Positions 1 through 6,438 are shown, counted from the first letter of the stretch. The stretch is DNA of 9,358 bases from Myxococcales bacterium (GCA_003151595.1 PLXW01000055.1:111434-120791), one strand, 5' to 3'. Numbers and translations are program-made. The notes: generated from the sequence alone by a model not told the origin.

Positions 1-652
1 TCGAGATCAAGGTCGCGCCGGTGTATCGCGCCTCGTACGGATGCAAGACCTTGTTGGCGGTCTTCTCGAGCGCGCGGAGCTCCTCCCTGAGCTCTTCGGC
101 GAACGCCTCGTAGTCCGTGTGGCTCTCGATCTCCTCGTCGATCTTGTTGATCAAGATGTGAATCAGCGCGTCCTGCTTCAAGTGCGGCAGCGCAGTCATC
201 AGCCAATCGAGGTCCTGTCGAACCCGCCGGCCCTTGAGGTACTTCTTCTCGGCGAGGTCCTTCACCGTCATCACGTAGAAGACGACGTCGGCGCCTTTGC
301 AGACGGAGAGCCATCCCGACGGCGTGTCGCGATAGTCCGTCTCGCCGCCGATGTTGATCACGCCTTTGCACGTGATGTCGACGGTCTGATCGGCCGCCAG
401 CGCCAGCTTCACTCGGAAGGACTTCACCTTCTCACCCATGGGCGAGTTCGCGTGAATCTCCGGGATCTCTCGGTTCTGCAGTCGCGCCAGGAAGCTGTCC
501 TTGCCGCTGGCGGTCGGACCGATCACAGCGATCTTCTTTCCCGACCACCAGTCGCGCGTCCCCTTCGCGAGGCGAACGGCCTGCTTCTTCGCGCCTGGAA
601 AGGACGCCAGGAGCAGAAACACGCGGAGCACGGTCATCGCAGGTAGCGGCAT
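1..652 (-). CDS. Arf/Ras-like GTPase domain protein, C-terminus cut by window edge
   Basis: Reading leftward from an ATG at 652, 217 codons are open and run off the window, so the C-terminus is missing. A purine-rich GGAGGAG lies just upstream of the ATG and supports this start; a second in-frame ATG is five codons in. Visible motifs are a P-loop GPTASGKDS (residues 45-53), a switch-II-like INIGG (99-103) resembling the DVGGQ of Arf proteins, and NKID (169-172), the guanine-specificity motif. This supports a small GTPase that may switch or recruit proteins at a membrane; a hydrophobic stretch at residues 8-18 could be an N-terminal amphipathic anchor. Oddly, the residue after the P-loop lysine is Asp instead of Ser/Thr, and the switch-II Asp is Asn, so Mg2+ binding may be altered. 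It is 25 bases downstream of the P-type ATPase and is probably the last visible gene of that operon. The partner or process is inferred from context only. Confidence 0.8.
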   Translation of the reverse strand, partial: MPLPAMTVLRVFLLLASFPGAKKQAVRLAKGTRDWWSGKKIAVIGPTASGKDSFLARLQNREIPEIHANSPMGEKVKSFRVKLALAADQTVDITCKGVINIGGETDYRDTPSGWLSVCKGADVVFYVMTVKDLAEKKYLKGRRVRQDLDWLMTALPHLKQDALIHILINKIDEEIESHTDYEAFAEELREELRALEKTANKVLHPYEARYTGATLIS

Positions 653-677
653 TTCTCTCCTCCTCTTCTCTCGCCCG

Positions 678-3080
678 CTATCCCGCAGCCAGGGGCAGCG
701 GCGAGTCCTGTACGGGCTCGCTATCCACGACGAGCTGCGAACGAGATCGATTCGGCGCTCTCAGTAGCGGCAACGTTCCCACCAGGACCGCCAAGATGGT
801 CGCCCCGTTGTTGATGATCGCCGCGATCGGCGGGTTGATGAGACCGAGTGCACCCAGGGCGATCGCGACGGCGTTCGGCGCGATGATGATGCCGAGATTC
901 TCCCGAACGCTGACCATCGCGCTGTCGCCGATGCGGAATGCTCTTTCCAGTCGCGAGAGGCCGCCCGCGAGCAAAACGACGTCGGCGGTCTCGAGCGCGA
1001 CGTCGGTGCTGCCGGCGATCGAGATGCCCACGTCCGCGGACGCCAGCGCCGGTGCGTCGTTGATGCCGTCGCCCACCATCGCGACGACGTGGCCCTCCGC
1101 CCGAAGTCGCCGCACGTAGTCCGCCTTTTGCTCGGGGAGTAGGCCGCCGACGGCCTCGTCGATTCCGAGCGCTCGCGCGACGTTCTTCGCGACCGCGGAG
1201 TTGTCGCCGGAGAGGAGCACGATCTTTCGTCGCCCATCGCCGCGCAGCGCTCGCACGGCGGCCGCGCTCTCGGGGCGTGTGCCGTCGGAGTAGGCGACGA
1301 GCCCGACCACCTTGTCGTCGACCGCGACGCATAGGCTCGACCTGTGCTCCTTCTTGAACCGCTCCAGGTGCCTCTTGAGCGTCGGGCCGATCTCGAGCTT
1401 CTGGCTCTCCATCCAGGACGCCCGGCCAACGCTCACGCGACGCCCTCGAACGCGCGCGGACATCCCCAGCCCCACCGCGTACTGCTCGCTCCCGGGCTCT
1501 GGCTCGACGAGCACGATCTGGTGCTCGCTCGCGTAGGCCTTCAGCGCTTTCGCCACGGGATGATCGTATTTCGCCTCGGCGGACGCGCTGAGCTGGATGA
1601 GGATCGACTTCGGCATGCCTCTAACGGCGACCACCTCGATCACCTCCGGTTGTCCGTTCGTGAGCGTGCCGGTCTTGTCGAAGACGATGACGTCGGTCAT
1701 CGCGAGTCGTTCCAGGTACTGAGCGCCCTTCACCAGCACGCCTTCGCGCGCGGCGAGCGCCATCGCGGTCAGCGCGCTCGTGGGCACGGCGATGCGAATG
1801 CCGGTCCCGAAATCGGTGATGAGCACGCACACCGCGCGCGTCACGTCCCCGGACAACGCGGCGGCGAGGGCGGCGACTCCGAACGTCGGGAGGACGAGCC
1901 GGCCCGCGAACTGGAGCGCGTCGCGCTGCAGCGTGAGCGGCTTCGATCCGACGCTGTTCAAGATGCGCTCGATCTTCGCGGCCTCCGTCGCCTTGCCCGA
2001 CCGCTGCACCTCGACGACGAGCTGGCCCTCCGCCACGACTGTGGACGCGAGCACGGCATCGCCCTTCTTCTTCGAGAGCAGGTGGGACTCACCGGTGAGC
2101 ACCTTCTCGTCCACCTCCGCTCTGCCCGAGACGACCCAGCCGTCGGCAACGATGCCGTGCCCAGTACGGACGAGGAACCGATCCCCGACGCGAAGAGCGC
2201 CGACCGGCACCGCTTCCGTCTCGCCGCTCGGAAGGACACGCGATGCTTCTTGTTCTCTCCGCTGCATCAACGTCGAGAGCGCGGAGCGCGCCGTGTTGGC
2301 GGAGATATCGATCAGTAGATCGCCGACCCCGACCATCCAGATGACGAATGCGGCGGTCGCGGGCCGACCGGTGGCGAGCGCTGCGTACGTCGCGGCCACG
2401 TCGAGGAGGTCGACGCTGATCGTTCCGTGACGCAACCCTTGGAGGCTGCGGGCGAGCGGCCGCGCCGTGCTCATGGCGACTCCCAACGCGAGCCACGGGA
2501 AGGGCGCTGCCCGGGTGATGCACATGAAGAGAACCGTGGTGCCGTTCAGCGCGGCGCCCCACCTCATCGGCGTGGGCCTGTGCCATTCGCGGGCCCATTC
2601 GGCCGGATCGCTGGTCCTCAGCGCCTCGACGATGAGCCCTTCACTGATTTCCTCGGGGTCGTACACCACGAGCATCGTGCGTCCGCCGGGAATGTGCTTG
2701 GCGCGCTTCACGCCACGCAAGCCGGCGGTGAGCATCGTGAGCGTGCCGAGCTGCCGCTCGCTGATGCCGGTGACGCGAAGCCGAACGCGTCCCTTCAGCG
2801 AATGCACCGGCGTGATCGCGAGCGATTCCGGCTCGGCGCCTTCGCGACCGAGCGAATGGATCTTGTCTCGCAGGCTGCGAATGAATCGCCCGGGGAGAGC
2901 GGCTCCGTCATCGTAGTCGACATAGAACGCCCCCGTGCCCATTCGTTGCTCGACGCGGGCGACGTCGATGCGCTCGGCCAACCACGCTTCGAGGGCGAGC
3001 GCCTCGGGCGTGTCCTTATGCGCCCCGACGATGGCGGCGCAGCCGGGGCCTTTCTGAAGGACTTGCAGCTCGGCGCTCAT
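678..3080 (-). CDS. P1B-type metal-transporting P-type ATPase with atypical ion site (FezB-like candidate)
   Basis: An 800-residue P-type ATPase. Residues 1-160 hold two ferredoxin-like HMA2-type segments without CxxC (HSLKGRVRLRV at 93-103 is the clearest). Membrane helices follow at about 175-256 and 391-435. The actuator motif TGES is at 329-332, the phosphorylation motif DKTGT at 468-472, the P1B-specific HP pair at 507-508, and MVGDGINDAPAL at 668-679, with a final membrane pair at about 727-772. The transmembrane metal motif, usually CPC followed by A-L-x-x-A-T-P-T, reads FGTGIRIAVPT (424-434), so both cysteines are absent; cytoplasmic Cys ligands are also missing. Classical Cu+, Zn2+ or Cd2+ specificity is therefore unlikely. 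Known P1B-6 ATPases with divergent sites include FezB of ferrosomes, which moves iron into a compartment; assignment here is inference. The ATG overlaps the stop of the preceding HMA2 gene (ATGA), indicating translational coupling. The substrate is not proven. Confidence 0.93.
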   Translation of the reverse strand: MSAELQVLQKGPGCAAIVGAHKDTPEALALEAWLAERIDVARVEQRMGTGAFYVDYDDGAALPGRFIRSLRDKIHSLGREGAEPESLAITPVHSLKGRVRLRVTGISERQLGTLTMLTAGLRGVKRAKHIPGGRTMLVVYDPEEISEGLIVEALRTSDPAEWAREWHRPTPMRWGAALNGTTVLFMCITRAAPFPWLALGVAMSTARPLARSLQGLRHGTISVDLLDVAATYAALATGRPATAAFVIWMVGVGDLLIDISANTARSALSTLMQRREQEASRVLPSGETEAVPVGALRVGDRFLVRTGHGIVADGWVVSGRAEVDEKVLTGESHLLSKKKGDAVLASTVVAEGQLVVEVQRSGKATEAAKIERILNSVGSKPLTLQRDALQFAGRLVLPTFGVAALAAALSGDVTRAVCVLITDFGTGIRIAVPTSALTAMALAAREGVLVKGAQYLERLAMTDVIVFDKTGTLTNGQPEVIEVVAVRGMPKSILIQLSASAEAKYDHPVAKALKAYASEHQIVLVEPEPGSEQYAVGLGMSARVRGRRVSVGRASWMESQKLEIGPTLKRHLERFKKEHRSSLCVAVDDKVVGLVAYSDGTRPESAAAVRALRGDGRRKIVLLSGDNSAVAKNVARALGIDEAVGGLLPEQKADYVRRLRAEGHVVAMVGDGINDAPALASADVGISIAGSTDVALETADVVLLAGGLSRLERAFRIGDSAMVSVRENLGIIIAPNAVAIALGALGLINPPIAAIINNGATILAVLVGTLPLLRAPNRSRSQLVVDSEPVQDSPLPLAAG

Positions 3081-3751
3081 CGAACATCGCTCACCTTCGT
3101 GCCCGAGCTCAGGCTTTCGTCTTCTCGCTCCTCGTCTTCTTGCCGTCCGATTCGCTCACGGGTTCGCGTCTCGCGTCGGTGCCACTGCATGAAGACGCGG
3201 TAGCTGTGGTAGGCCGCGCCGCTCCACTCCGGAAGGCGACCGCGTTGGTCGTTGAGCACGAACGACGCGACCGACGTGGCGGCGAGCGCCACCGGCACGA
3301 GCTCTCGCAGGTCAGCTCTCTTTCCCGCCAGCTCACTAACGACTTGATTGACGCCTTCCACGGTGTCGAGGAACACGCTCACCAGCTCCTGGCGATTCAT
3401 CTTGTTGCTGGTCGCGTTCTCGACGCCTCGAAGCCCGGCGCCTTTTGCGATGCGAGCGAGGAGATCGTCGGCGCCGTCGGCGCCGATCACGGCGGGATCG
3501 TATTCGACCACGACGCTGCCTGTCTTCGGGTTGTGAGACCACGAGCGAAAGCCGGCGACGGCCTCGACGGCCGCCTTCGCCGAAGACAACACCGAGTCGT
3601 CTTTCGGCTGCACGAACTCCGCTGCGTTGACTCGCAAGTACCCCGGATGGTGATGAACGAGGCGCAGCGGTTCGTCGATGCGCGGTGCCGGCCGCGCGCG
3701 GGTCTCCGAGCGCGAGTCGGCGACGGCTCTCTCGTGCTCGGAGCGGCTCAC
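3077..3751 (-). CDS. HMA2-domain membrane-associated protein
   Basis: A 224-residue protein. The reading frame stays open further upstream, but that part merely overlays the preceding gene. I chose the GTG at 3751 because it overlaps the stop of that gene as GTGA, the typical coupling arrangement, and a G-rich AGCGGGG lies just upstream. Residues 30-105 form a heavy-metal-associated type 2 fold: HHHPGYLRV at 33-41, where the family normally has H-x-x-P-G-R-x-R, and VVVEYDP at 80-86. A hydrophobic helix at about 148-166 follows DLRELVP, a motif usual in HMA2 proteins, and then a charged tail rich in Arg and Glu. There is no CxxC; three adjacent histidines could bind metal. It probably sits on the membrane beside the P-type ATPase, which starts inside its stop codon. 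A role in handing over or organising metal is inferred. Confidence 0.82.
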   Translation of the reverse strand: MSRSEHERAVADSRSETRARPAPRIDEPLRLVHHHPGYLRVNAAEFVQPKDDSVLSSAKAAVEAVAGFRSWSHNPKTGSVVVEYDPAVIGADGADDLLARIAKGAGLRGVENATSNKMNRQELVSVFLDTVEGVNQVVSELAGKRADLRELVPVALAATSVASFVLNDQRGRLPEWSGAAYHSYRVFMQWHRRETRTRERIGRQEDEEREDESLSSGTKVSDVR

Positions 3752-4044
3752 GCGTCCCCGCTCACGGGCCGGATCGCATGCTTGGCCCCGTTCGTTGCCC
3801 CGTTCGCGGTCCCGTTCGAGCTCGCCGCGCCCGCCTCGACCTTCGCGCGAGCCTCCGCGAGCATGTCGTCGATGCGCTCGCCCTCGGCCGCAGCCCACTT
3901 GCCCACGCGATCCTTGGCGTTGATCGCAATCTCCAGGAGCTTCACGCCGGCGCCCTGCGGCGTGTCCGCGAGACTTCTGGCCGCCCACCCGGTGACGACT
4001 CCGACCCCGAATGAAAATACCGACTGCAGGTTCGATGATGCCAT
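3748..4044 (-). CDS. Small membrane protein, DUF5132-like
   Basis: A 98-residue protein starting at an ATG with GGGAG six bases upstream. Residues 8-27 are a short Gly/Val/Ala hydrophobic segment containing GVGVVTGW. Residues 33-70 form an amphipathic, charged helix ending in IDDMLAEARAKVE, and the C-terminus is a low-complexity Asn-Gly-Ala-Thr linker. The layout of a single glycine-rich helix followed by an 'AEAR'-type amphipathic helix matches my recollection of DUF5132 proteins, which often lie next to HMA2 proteins and P1B ATPases. It begins 21 bases after the preceding gene and its stop overlaps the GTG of the HMA2 gene. No enzymatic residues are visible; a structural or membrane-shaping role is a guess from context. 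Confidence 0.78.
   Translation of the reverse strand: MASSNLQSVFSFGVGVVTGWAARSLADTPQGAGVKLLEIAINAKDRVGKWAAAEGERIDDMLAEARAKVEAGAASSNGTANGATNGAKHAIRPVSGDA
3786..3821. repeat. Three tandem 12-bp units inside the DUF5132-like gene
   Basis: CCCCGTTCGTTG, CCCCGTTCGCGG and TCCCGTTCGAGC follow each other without gaps. In the gene's reading direction each unit encodes one four-residue step of the Asn-Gly-x-x linker. The repeat keeps frame, so copy-number change would lengthen or shorten the linker without disrupting the protein. Confidence 0.7.
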
Positions 4045-4065
4045 GACCAGCTCCCTTCCTGCCCG

Positions 4066-4338
4066 TCAGTTCTTGTGCCCAGCCGGGTTGTGGTCGTGCT
4101 TAAGCCCGCGGTACGCGAGATAGCCGGCCGCTCCAGCGAGTGCCGCCGGGCCTACGCCGACCACCGCCGCAGCAATGAGACCGCCACCCGCCGCCGCAGC
4201 GACGCCTGCCGCCATGCGCTGCCACGAACCGGTCGGCAACACCGTCTCGATGGTCGCGGATGCGTCGTGACCCTTCGAGTGCGCCGCCTTGTTGCTGTCG
4301 TCCGAATGCTGACGCTTCGTTGCCGTTTCCTTGTTCAT
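4066..4338 (-). CDS. Gly/Ala-rich small membrane protein with His-containing ends
   Basis: A 90-residue protein and the first gene of the minus-strand operon. The ATG at 4338 is preceded by AGAGGAG at six-base spacing. The frame could be read from a TTG at 4416, but that codon lies inside the sigma-54 promoter and is rejected. Residues 1-35 are polar and charged with scattered His (11, 20, 24). Residues 42-77 are a continuous Gly/Ala/Val stretch with glycine-zipper-like spacing, long enough for a helical hairpin in the membrane. The tail carries H81, H83 and H88. I do not recognise a named family. Small glycine-rich membrane proteins of this kind occur in organelle-forming clusters (magnetosome, ferrosome), so a membrane-shaping or packing role is plausible but inferred. 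Confidence 0.75.
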   Translation of the reverse strand: MNKETATKRQHSDDSNKAAHSKGHDASATIETVLPTGSWQRMAAGVAAAAGGGLIAAAVVGVGPAALAGAAGYLAYRGLKHDHNPAGHKN

Positions 4339-4388
4339 GACTCGCTCCTCTTTTGGATTCGTCGCGCTGCGAAATGAGCGCGCCCGCG

Positions 4389-4398
4389 GGTAGCTACC
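4389..4398. promoter_or_regulatory. 10-bp perfect palindrome over the predicted transcription start
   Basis: GGTAGCTACC is a perfect palindrome spanning about -10 to +1 relative to the predicted sigma-54 start site. The position would suit an operator, but a 10-bp palindrome can arise by chance. Confidence 0.3.
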
Positions 4399-4399
4399 G

Positions 4400-4416
4400 A
4401 GCAACCGACGTACCAA
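4400..4416 (-). promoter_or_regulatory. Sigma-54 (RpoN) -24/-12 promoter
   Basis: On the minus strand the sequence is TTGGTACGTCGGTTGCT. Against the consensus YTGGCACG-N4-TTGCW only one defined base differs (C to T in the -24 block), and GG and GC are exactly ten bases apart. The predicted start of transcription is near 4389, giving a leader of about 50 bases before the ATG at 4338. It is the only intergenic match of this quality found by eye. It implies that the operon needs RpoN plus an AAA+ enhancer-binding activator, so expression should depend on a specific signal. Confidence 0.75.
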
Positions 4417-4435
4417 GTGGAGACGCCATGAAATA

Positions 4436-4470
4436 TCCGCGCGAACGTGCAGATGTCCGGGCGAACGTGC
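4436..4470. promoter_or_regulatory. Two direct repeats upstream of the sigma-54 promoter (possible activator sites)
   Basis: TCCGCGCGAACGTGC (4436-4450) and TCCGGGCGAACGTGC (4456-4470) are identical at 14 of 15 positions. They are separated by 5 bases, so they recur every 20 bp, about two helical turns, on the same face of the DNA. They lie about 47 to 81 bases upstream of the predicted start site. Tandem sites of this type are expected for an enhancer-binding activator, although such sites are often further upstream. Confidence 0.6.
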
Positions 4471-4644
4471 CGAGCCGTTGGACTTGCATGGCTAATTTTG
4501 CGGCTCGGTGCACGCCGTGCGCGATGCTCATGCGGGCACGGGATGGCGGCGTTCGTTCCCGTCGCCGATCACCTTCGCGATCGATGTCGACGTTCGGGGG
4601 CATCGTCCGCGCGCCGCTCCCAAGCCGGAGCCGCGGGCCGGCGC
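4471..4644. other. Intergenic remainder between the M50 gene and the operon control region
   Basis: With the control region at 4389-4470, this completes a 306-base gap without a gene. It holds short GC-rich inverted repeats (for example GCTCC/GGAGC at about 4615-4632) but no T-run, so no convincing intrinsic terminator for the M50 gene. I see no supported ORF or RNA. Confidence 0.4.
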
Positions 4645-5610
4645 TCAAACCGTGTGCTGCGGCTGTGGCCAGCGGAAGCGAGCAATGCGCTGCGCTTCGT
4701 CGACGCGGCCGAGCTCGCGGGCGGCGCGCTCGAACCTCTCGAGCTCGGAGTCGTCCATGGCCGTAGCGCCGCCGGATTCGAGCAACTCGAGGAGGTGCCG
4801 CCAGGCCCCTGTCGTTGCATAGGCGTACGCGAGGAGCCTCACGGCGTCTTTCCTGACGCCAGCGTCGGTAGACACCCGAAGAGCCGCAGTGCAATGCGCG
4901 ATCCCCACCGCGGCGTCTCCGCGTTCAACGGCGGCGAACGATGCCATCACGTGCGCCCGCGCGAGAGCCTCGCGCCGTTCTGCTTCACGCGCTCGGAGCC
5001 CGCGCGCGTTCTGGAACGCGACGATCCCGCAGAGGAGCGCGGGAAATGCGAGATGCGCCAGAAGGGCGACGACCGCGACGATGAGCGCGAGCGCCGCGGA
5101 CGCGAGCCGGATCGGTTGCTCACCACGCCCGTGCGTGACCCGATCGGCGAGCGCGAGAAGCACATGGCCGCCGTCGAAAGGGAGCATTGGAGCGAGGTTG
5201 AGGAAACCCCAGCTCAGGTTGATCCAGGCGAAGTGATTGATGGCTGTGGCGATCGCCGGGTTCCCAGAATCCAATCGATGCCGCGCCAGTGTAGCGAGCG
5301 TTCCAAGCGCGATGCTCACGGTTGGTCCCGCGAGGGCCACGATGATGCGCGAGAGGAGAGTGAGCTGCGTAAGCAGTCGCTCGGTCGTCGGTGCGAAGGG
5401 GGTCAGATCGACGCTCGCCGCCACGCCGAACGCGCGCGCCGCCATCGCATGACCGAGCTCGTGCGCGAAAACGGCGATGACGACCGCAAAGCTCCAAAGA
5501 ACGACATCGAGCGGCGATTGGTTAATCGTCAACCCGAGGAGCGCGGCGACGATGACGAACCAGGCGTGAATCCGAACTGGAATCGGCCCCAATTTGAAAG
5601 CGAGCAACAT
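4645..5610 (-). CDS. M50 (site-2-protease-like) membrane metalloprotease with helical-repeat tail
   Basis: A 321-residue protein from the ATG at 5610; a TTG four codons upstream (5622) is an alternative, and neither has a good ribosome binding site. Several hydrophobic helices span residues 17-210. The second carries the zinc-binding HELGH (50-54), and NLAPMLPFDGGH (138-149) matches the N-x-x-P-x-x-P-x-D-G-G motif that supplies the third zinc ligand. Together these define the M50 intramembrane zinc protease fold. Residues about 215-321 are soluble, Ala/Leu/Arg-rich and helical, resembling TPR-like repeats. Such short M50 proteins cleave or process membrane proteins; the substrate cannot be read here. 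It is transcribed in the same direction as the downstream metal-ATPase operon, but 306 bases and a separate promoter lie between them, so a functional link is uncertain. Confidence 0.88.
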   Translation of the reverse strand: MLLAFKLGPIPVRIHAWFVIVAALLGLTINQSPLDVVLWSFAVVIAVFAHELGHAMAARAFGVAASVDLTPFAPTTERLLTQLTLLSRIIVALAGPTVSIALGTLATLARHRLDSGNPAIATAINHFAWINLSWGFLNLAPMLPFDGGHVLLALADRVTHGRGEQPIRLASAALALIVAVVALLAHLAFPALLCGIVAFQNARGLRAREAERREALARAHVMASFAAVERGDAAVGIAHCTAALRVSTDAGVRKDAVRLLAYAYATTGAWRHLLELLESGGATAMDDSELERFERAARELGRVDEAQRIARFRWPQPQHTV

Positions 5611-5840
5611 GAGCGCGCACAAAAGATGAGGCCGAAAGCGCTAAACGGTCACATAAAACACACTACAGTCGAGTTACTTCCGGGCGATTTTGGCGATCGT
5701 TCAGTGGTCGTCGCCTACTCTGCTCCCAGACCTCGTAGTAGCGCGCAGGCGAGTCGGCTGGAGGCGGTGATCGTGGCGCTTGAATTCGACGGTCAGACGC
5801 GAAGAGGCAAGTGCGATGGATACGGGCTCGCGCTCCGGCG

Positions 5841-5957
5841 ATGCAGGTCGTGATTGCGGACGTCGCCGTGCAGGTGCTGCGCGCGGCGGGCTGGCACATC
5901 TTCGGCTCTACGGCTCTGTGCCCGAGGTGCCGCGCGCGCCCACCTGTCGCCGCTTGA
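5841..5957 (+). CDS. Possible 38-residue CxxC small protein
   Basis: A short frame starting at ATG 5841, or at GTG 5811 after GAAGAGG. It reads through LRAAGWHIFGSTALCPRCR and ends with TGA at 5957. The CPRC pair could be half of a zinc site or a redox pair. I do not recognise the family and there is no strong ribosome binding site at the ATG, so it may be a remnant or a chance ORF. It is divergent from the M50 gene and on the same strand as the truncated radical-SAM gene. Confidence 0.3.
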   Translation: MQVVIADVAVQVLRAAGWHIFGSTALCPRCRARPPVAA

Positions 5958-5969
5958 GTCGCTTGCCGG

Positions 5970-5992
5970 ACGAGACCTCGCGGGAGGCTCGT
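5970..5992 (+). other. GC-rich hairpin after the CxxC ORF
   Basis: CGAG-(A)-CCTC and GAGG-CTCG can pair around a GCGG loop, with one bulged A and a closing A-T pair. It begins 13 bases after the TGA at 5957. No T-run follows, so it is not a clear intrinsic terminator; it may only reflect base composition. Confidence 0.3.
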
Positions 5993-6043
5993 GCGCTCAA
6001 CGGGCGCGCGGTGTAGCTCCGTCCGCTATATGCAGCGCCCCTC

Positions 6044-6403
6044 ATGAAAGTGGCCCTCATCTATCCGCCGAGCTGCGATCCCACCGCGCCCTATCTCTCG
6101 TTGCCGACGCTCGCGGCGTGGCTTCGAACGAACGGCGTCGAGGTGATGCCGATCGACGCGAATCTCGAGGCCTGGGAGTCGCTGCTCGCGCGCGCGCCGC
6201 TCGAGAAGCTCGGTCGACTCGTCGAAGCCCGCCTTGCAAAGCTGGAGAAGCAGAGCTCCTTGTCGCACGACGACCAGCTCCTCTACGCGACGCTCTGGCG
6301 TGCGCGAGGCGAAGCGGCCGACGTGCCGCGCGCCATCGACGCGGCAATCGCGACGCTCCGTTCTGCGTTGGGCGCTTCCGATCATTACTGCGAATTTAGC
6401 TAA
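6044..6403 (+). pseudogene. Truncated B12-binding radical-SAM gene (5' fragment)
   Basis: A 119-residue reading frame. Residues 1-45 (MKVALIYPPSCDPTAPYLSL, then LAAWLRTNGVEVMPIDANLE) match the start of cobalamin-binding-domain radical-SAM enzymes, which normally run to several hundred residues. The following helical segment up to about residue 107 (IDAAIATLRS) also fits that family. After that the frame diverges and ends at TAA 6401-6403 in a markedly AT-richer stretch, and no radical-SAM CxxxCxxC motif appears before the stop or in the next few hundred bases. The 3' part has therefore been lost, and catalysis is not expected. There is no Shine-Dalgarno sequence; a TATATG 11 bases before the ATG could be a -10 element of a nearly leaderless transcript. 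It could alternatively be a stand-alone B12-binding-like protein, which I consider less likely. Confidence 0.65.
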
Positions 6404-6411
6404 AATTTAGC
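6395..6411. promoter_or_regulatory. AT-rich palindrome with repeated TTTAGC and a -10-like TAAAAT
   Basis: TTTAGCTAAA (6395-6404) is a perfect palindrome, and TTTAGC recurs at 6406, one helical turn away. TAAAAT at 6401-6406 matches a -10 box at five of six positions, but no good -35 sits 16-18 bases upstream. It is a clear AT-rich island in GC-rich surroundings, just ahead of the small membrane gene at 6439. It could be a promoter or operator; it also coincides with the radical-SAM truncation point. Confidence 0.35.
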
Positions 6412-6438
6412 AGAACATTCGTATGTCTCCTTCTCGCA

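Noticed and set aside
41..646. Plus-strand 201-codon frame at the left edge
   Set aside because: Antisense of the GTPase gene, which has P-loop and NKID motifs and a ribosome binding site.
3752..3988. N-terminal extension of the HMA2 protein up to 3988
   Set aside because: It is Arg/Gly-rich out-of-frame sequence over the well-supported 98-residue gene; the GTG at 3751 with its GTGA overlap is the better start.
4339..4416. Extension of the 90-residue membrane protein to a TTG at 4416
   Set aside because: The TTG is the -24 element of the promoter; AGAGGAG before ATG 4338 fixes the start.
4447..5853. Long plus-strand frame (468 codons) opposite the M50 gene
   Set aside because: Rich in Arg, Glu and Asp without any recognisable motif; it is the antisense shadow of the M50 gene, which has intact HELGH and NxxPxxPxDGG motifs.
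5891..5907. Second sigma-54-like site CTGGCACATCTTCGGCT on the plus strand
   Set aside because: The -24 half and the spacing fit, but the -12 half lacks TT, the site lies inside a possible ORF, and no convincing gene begins downstream at the right distance.
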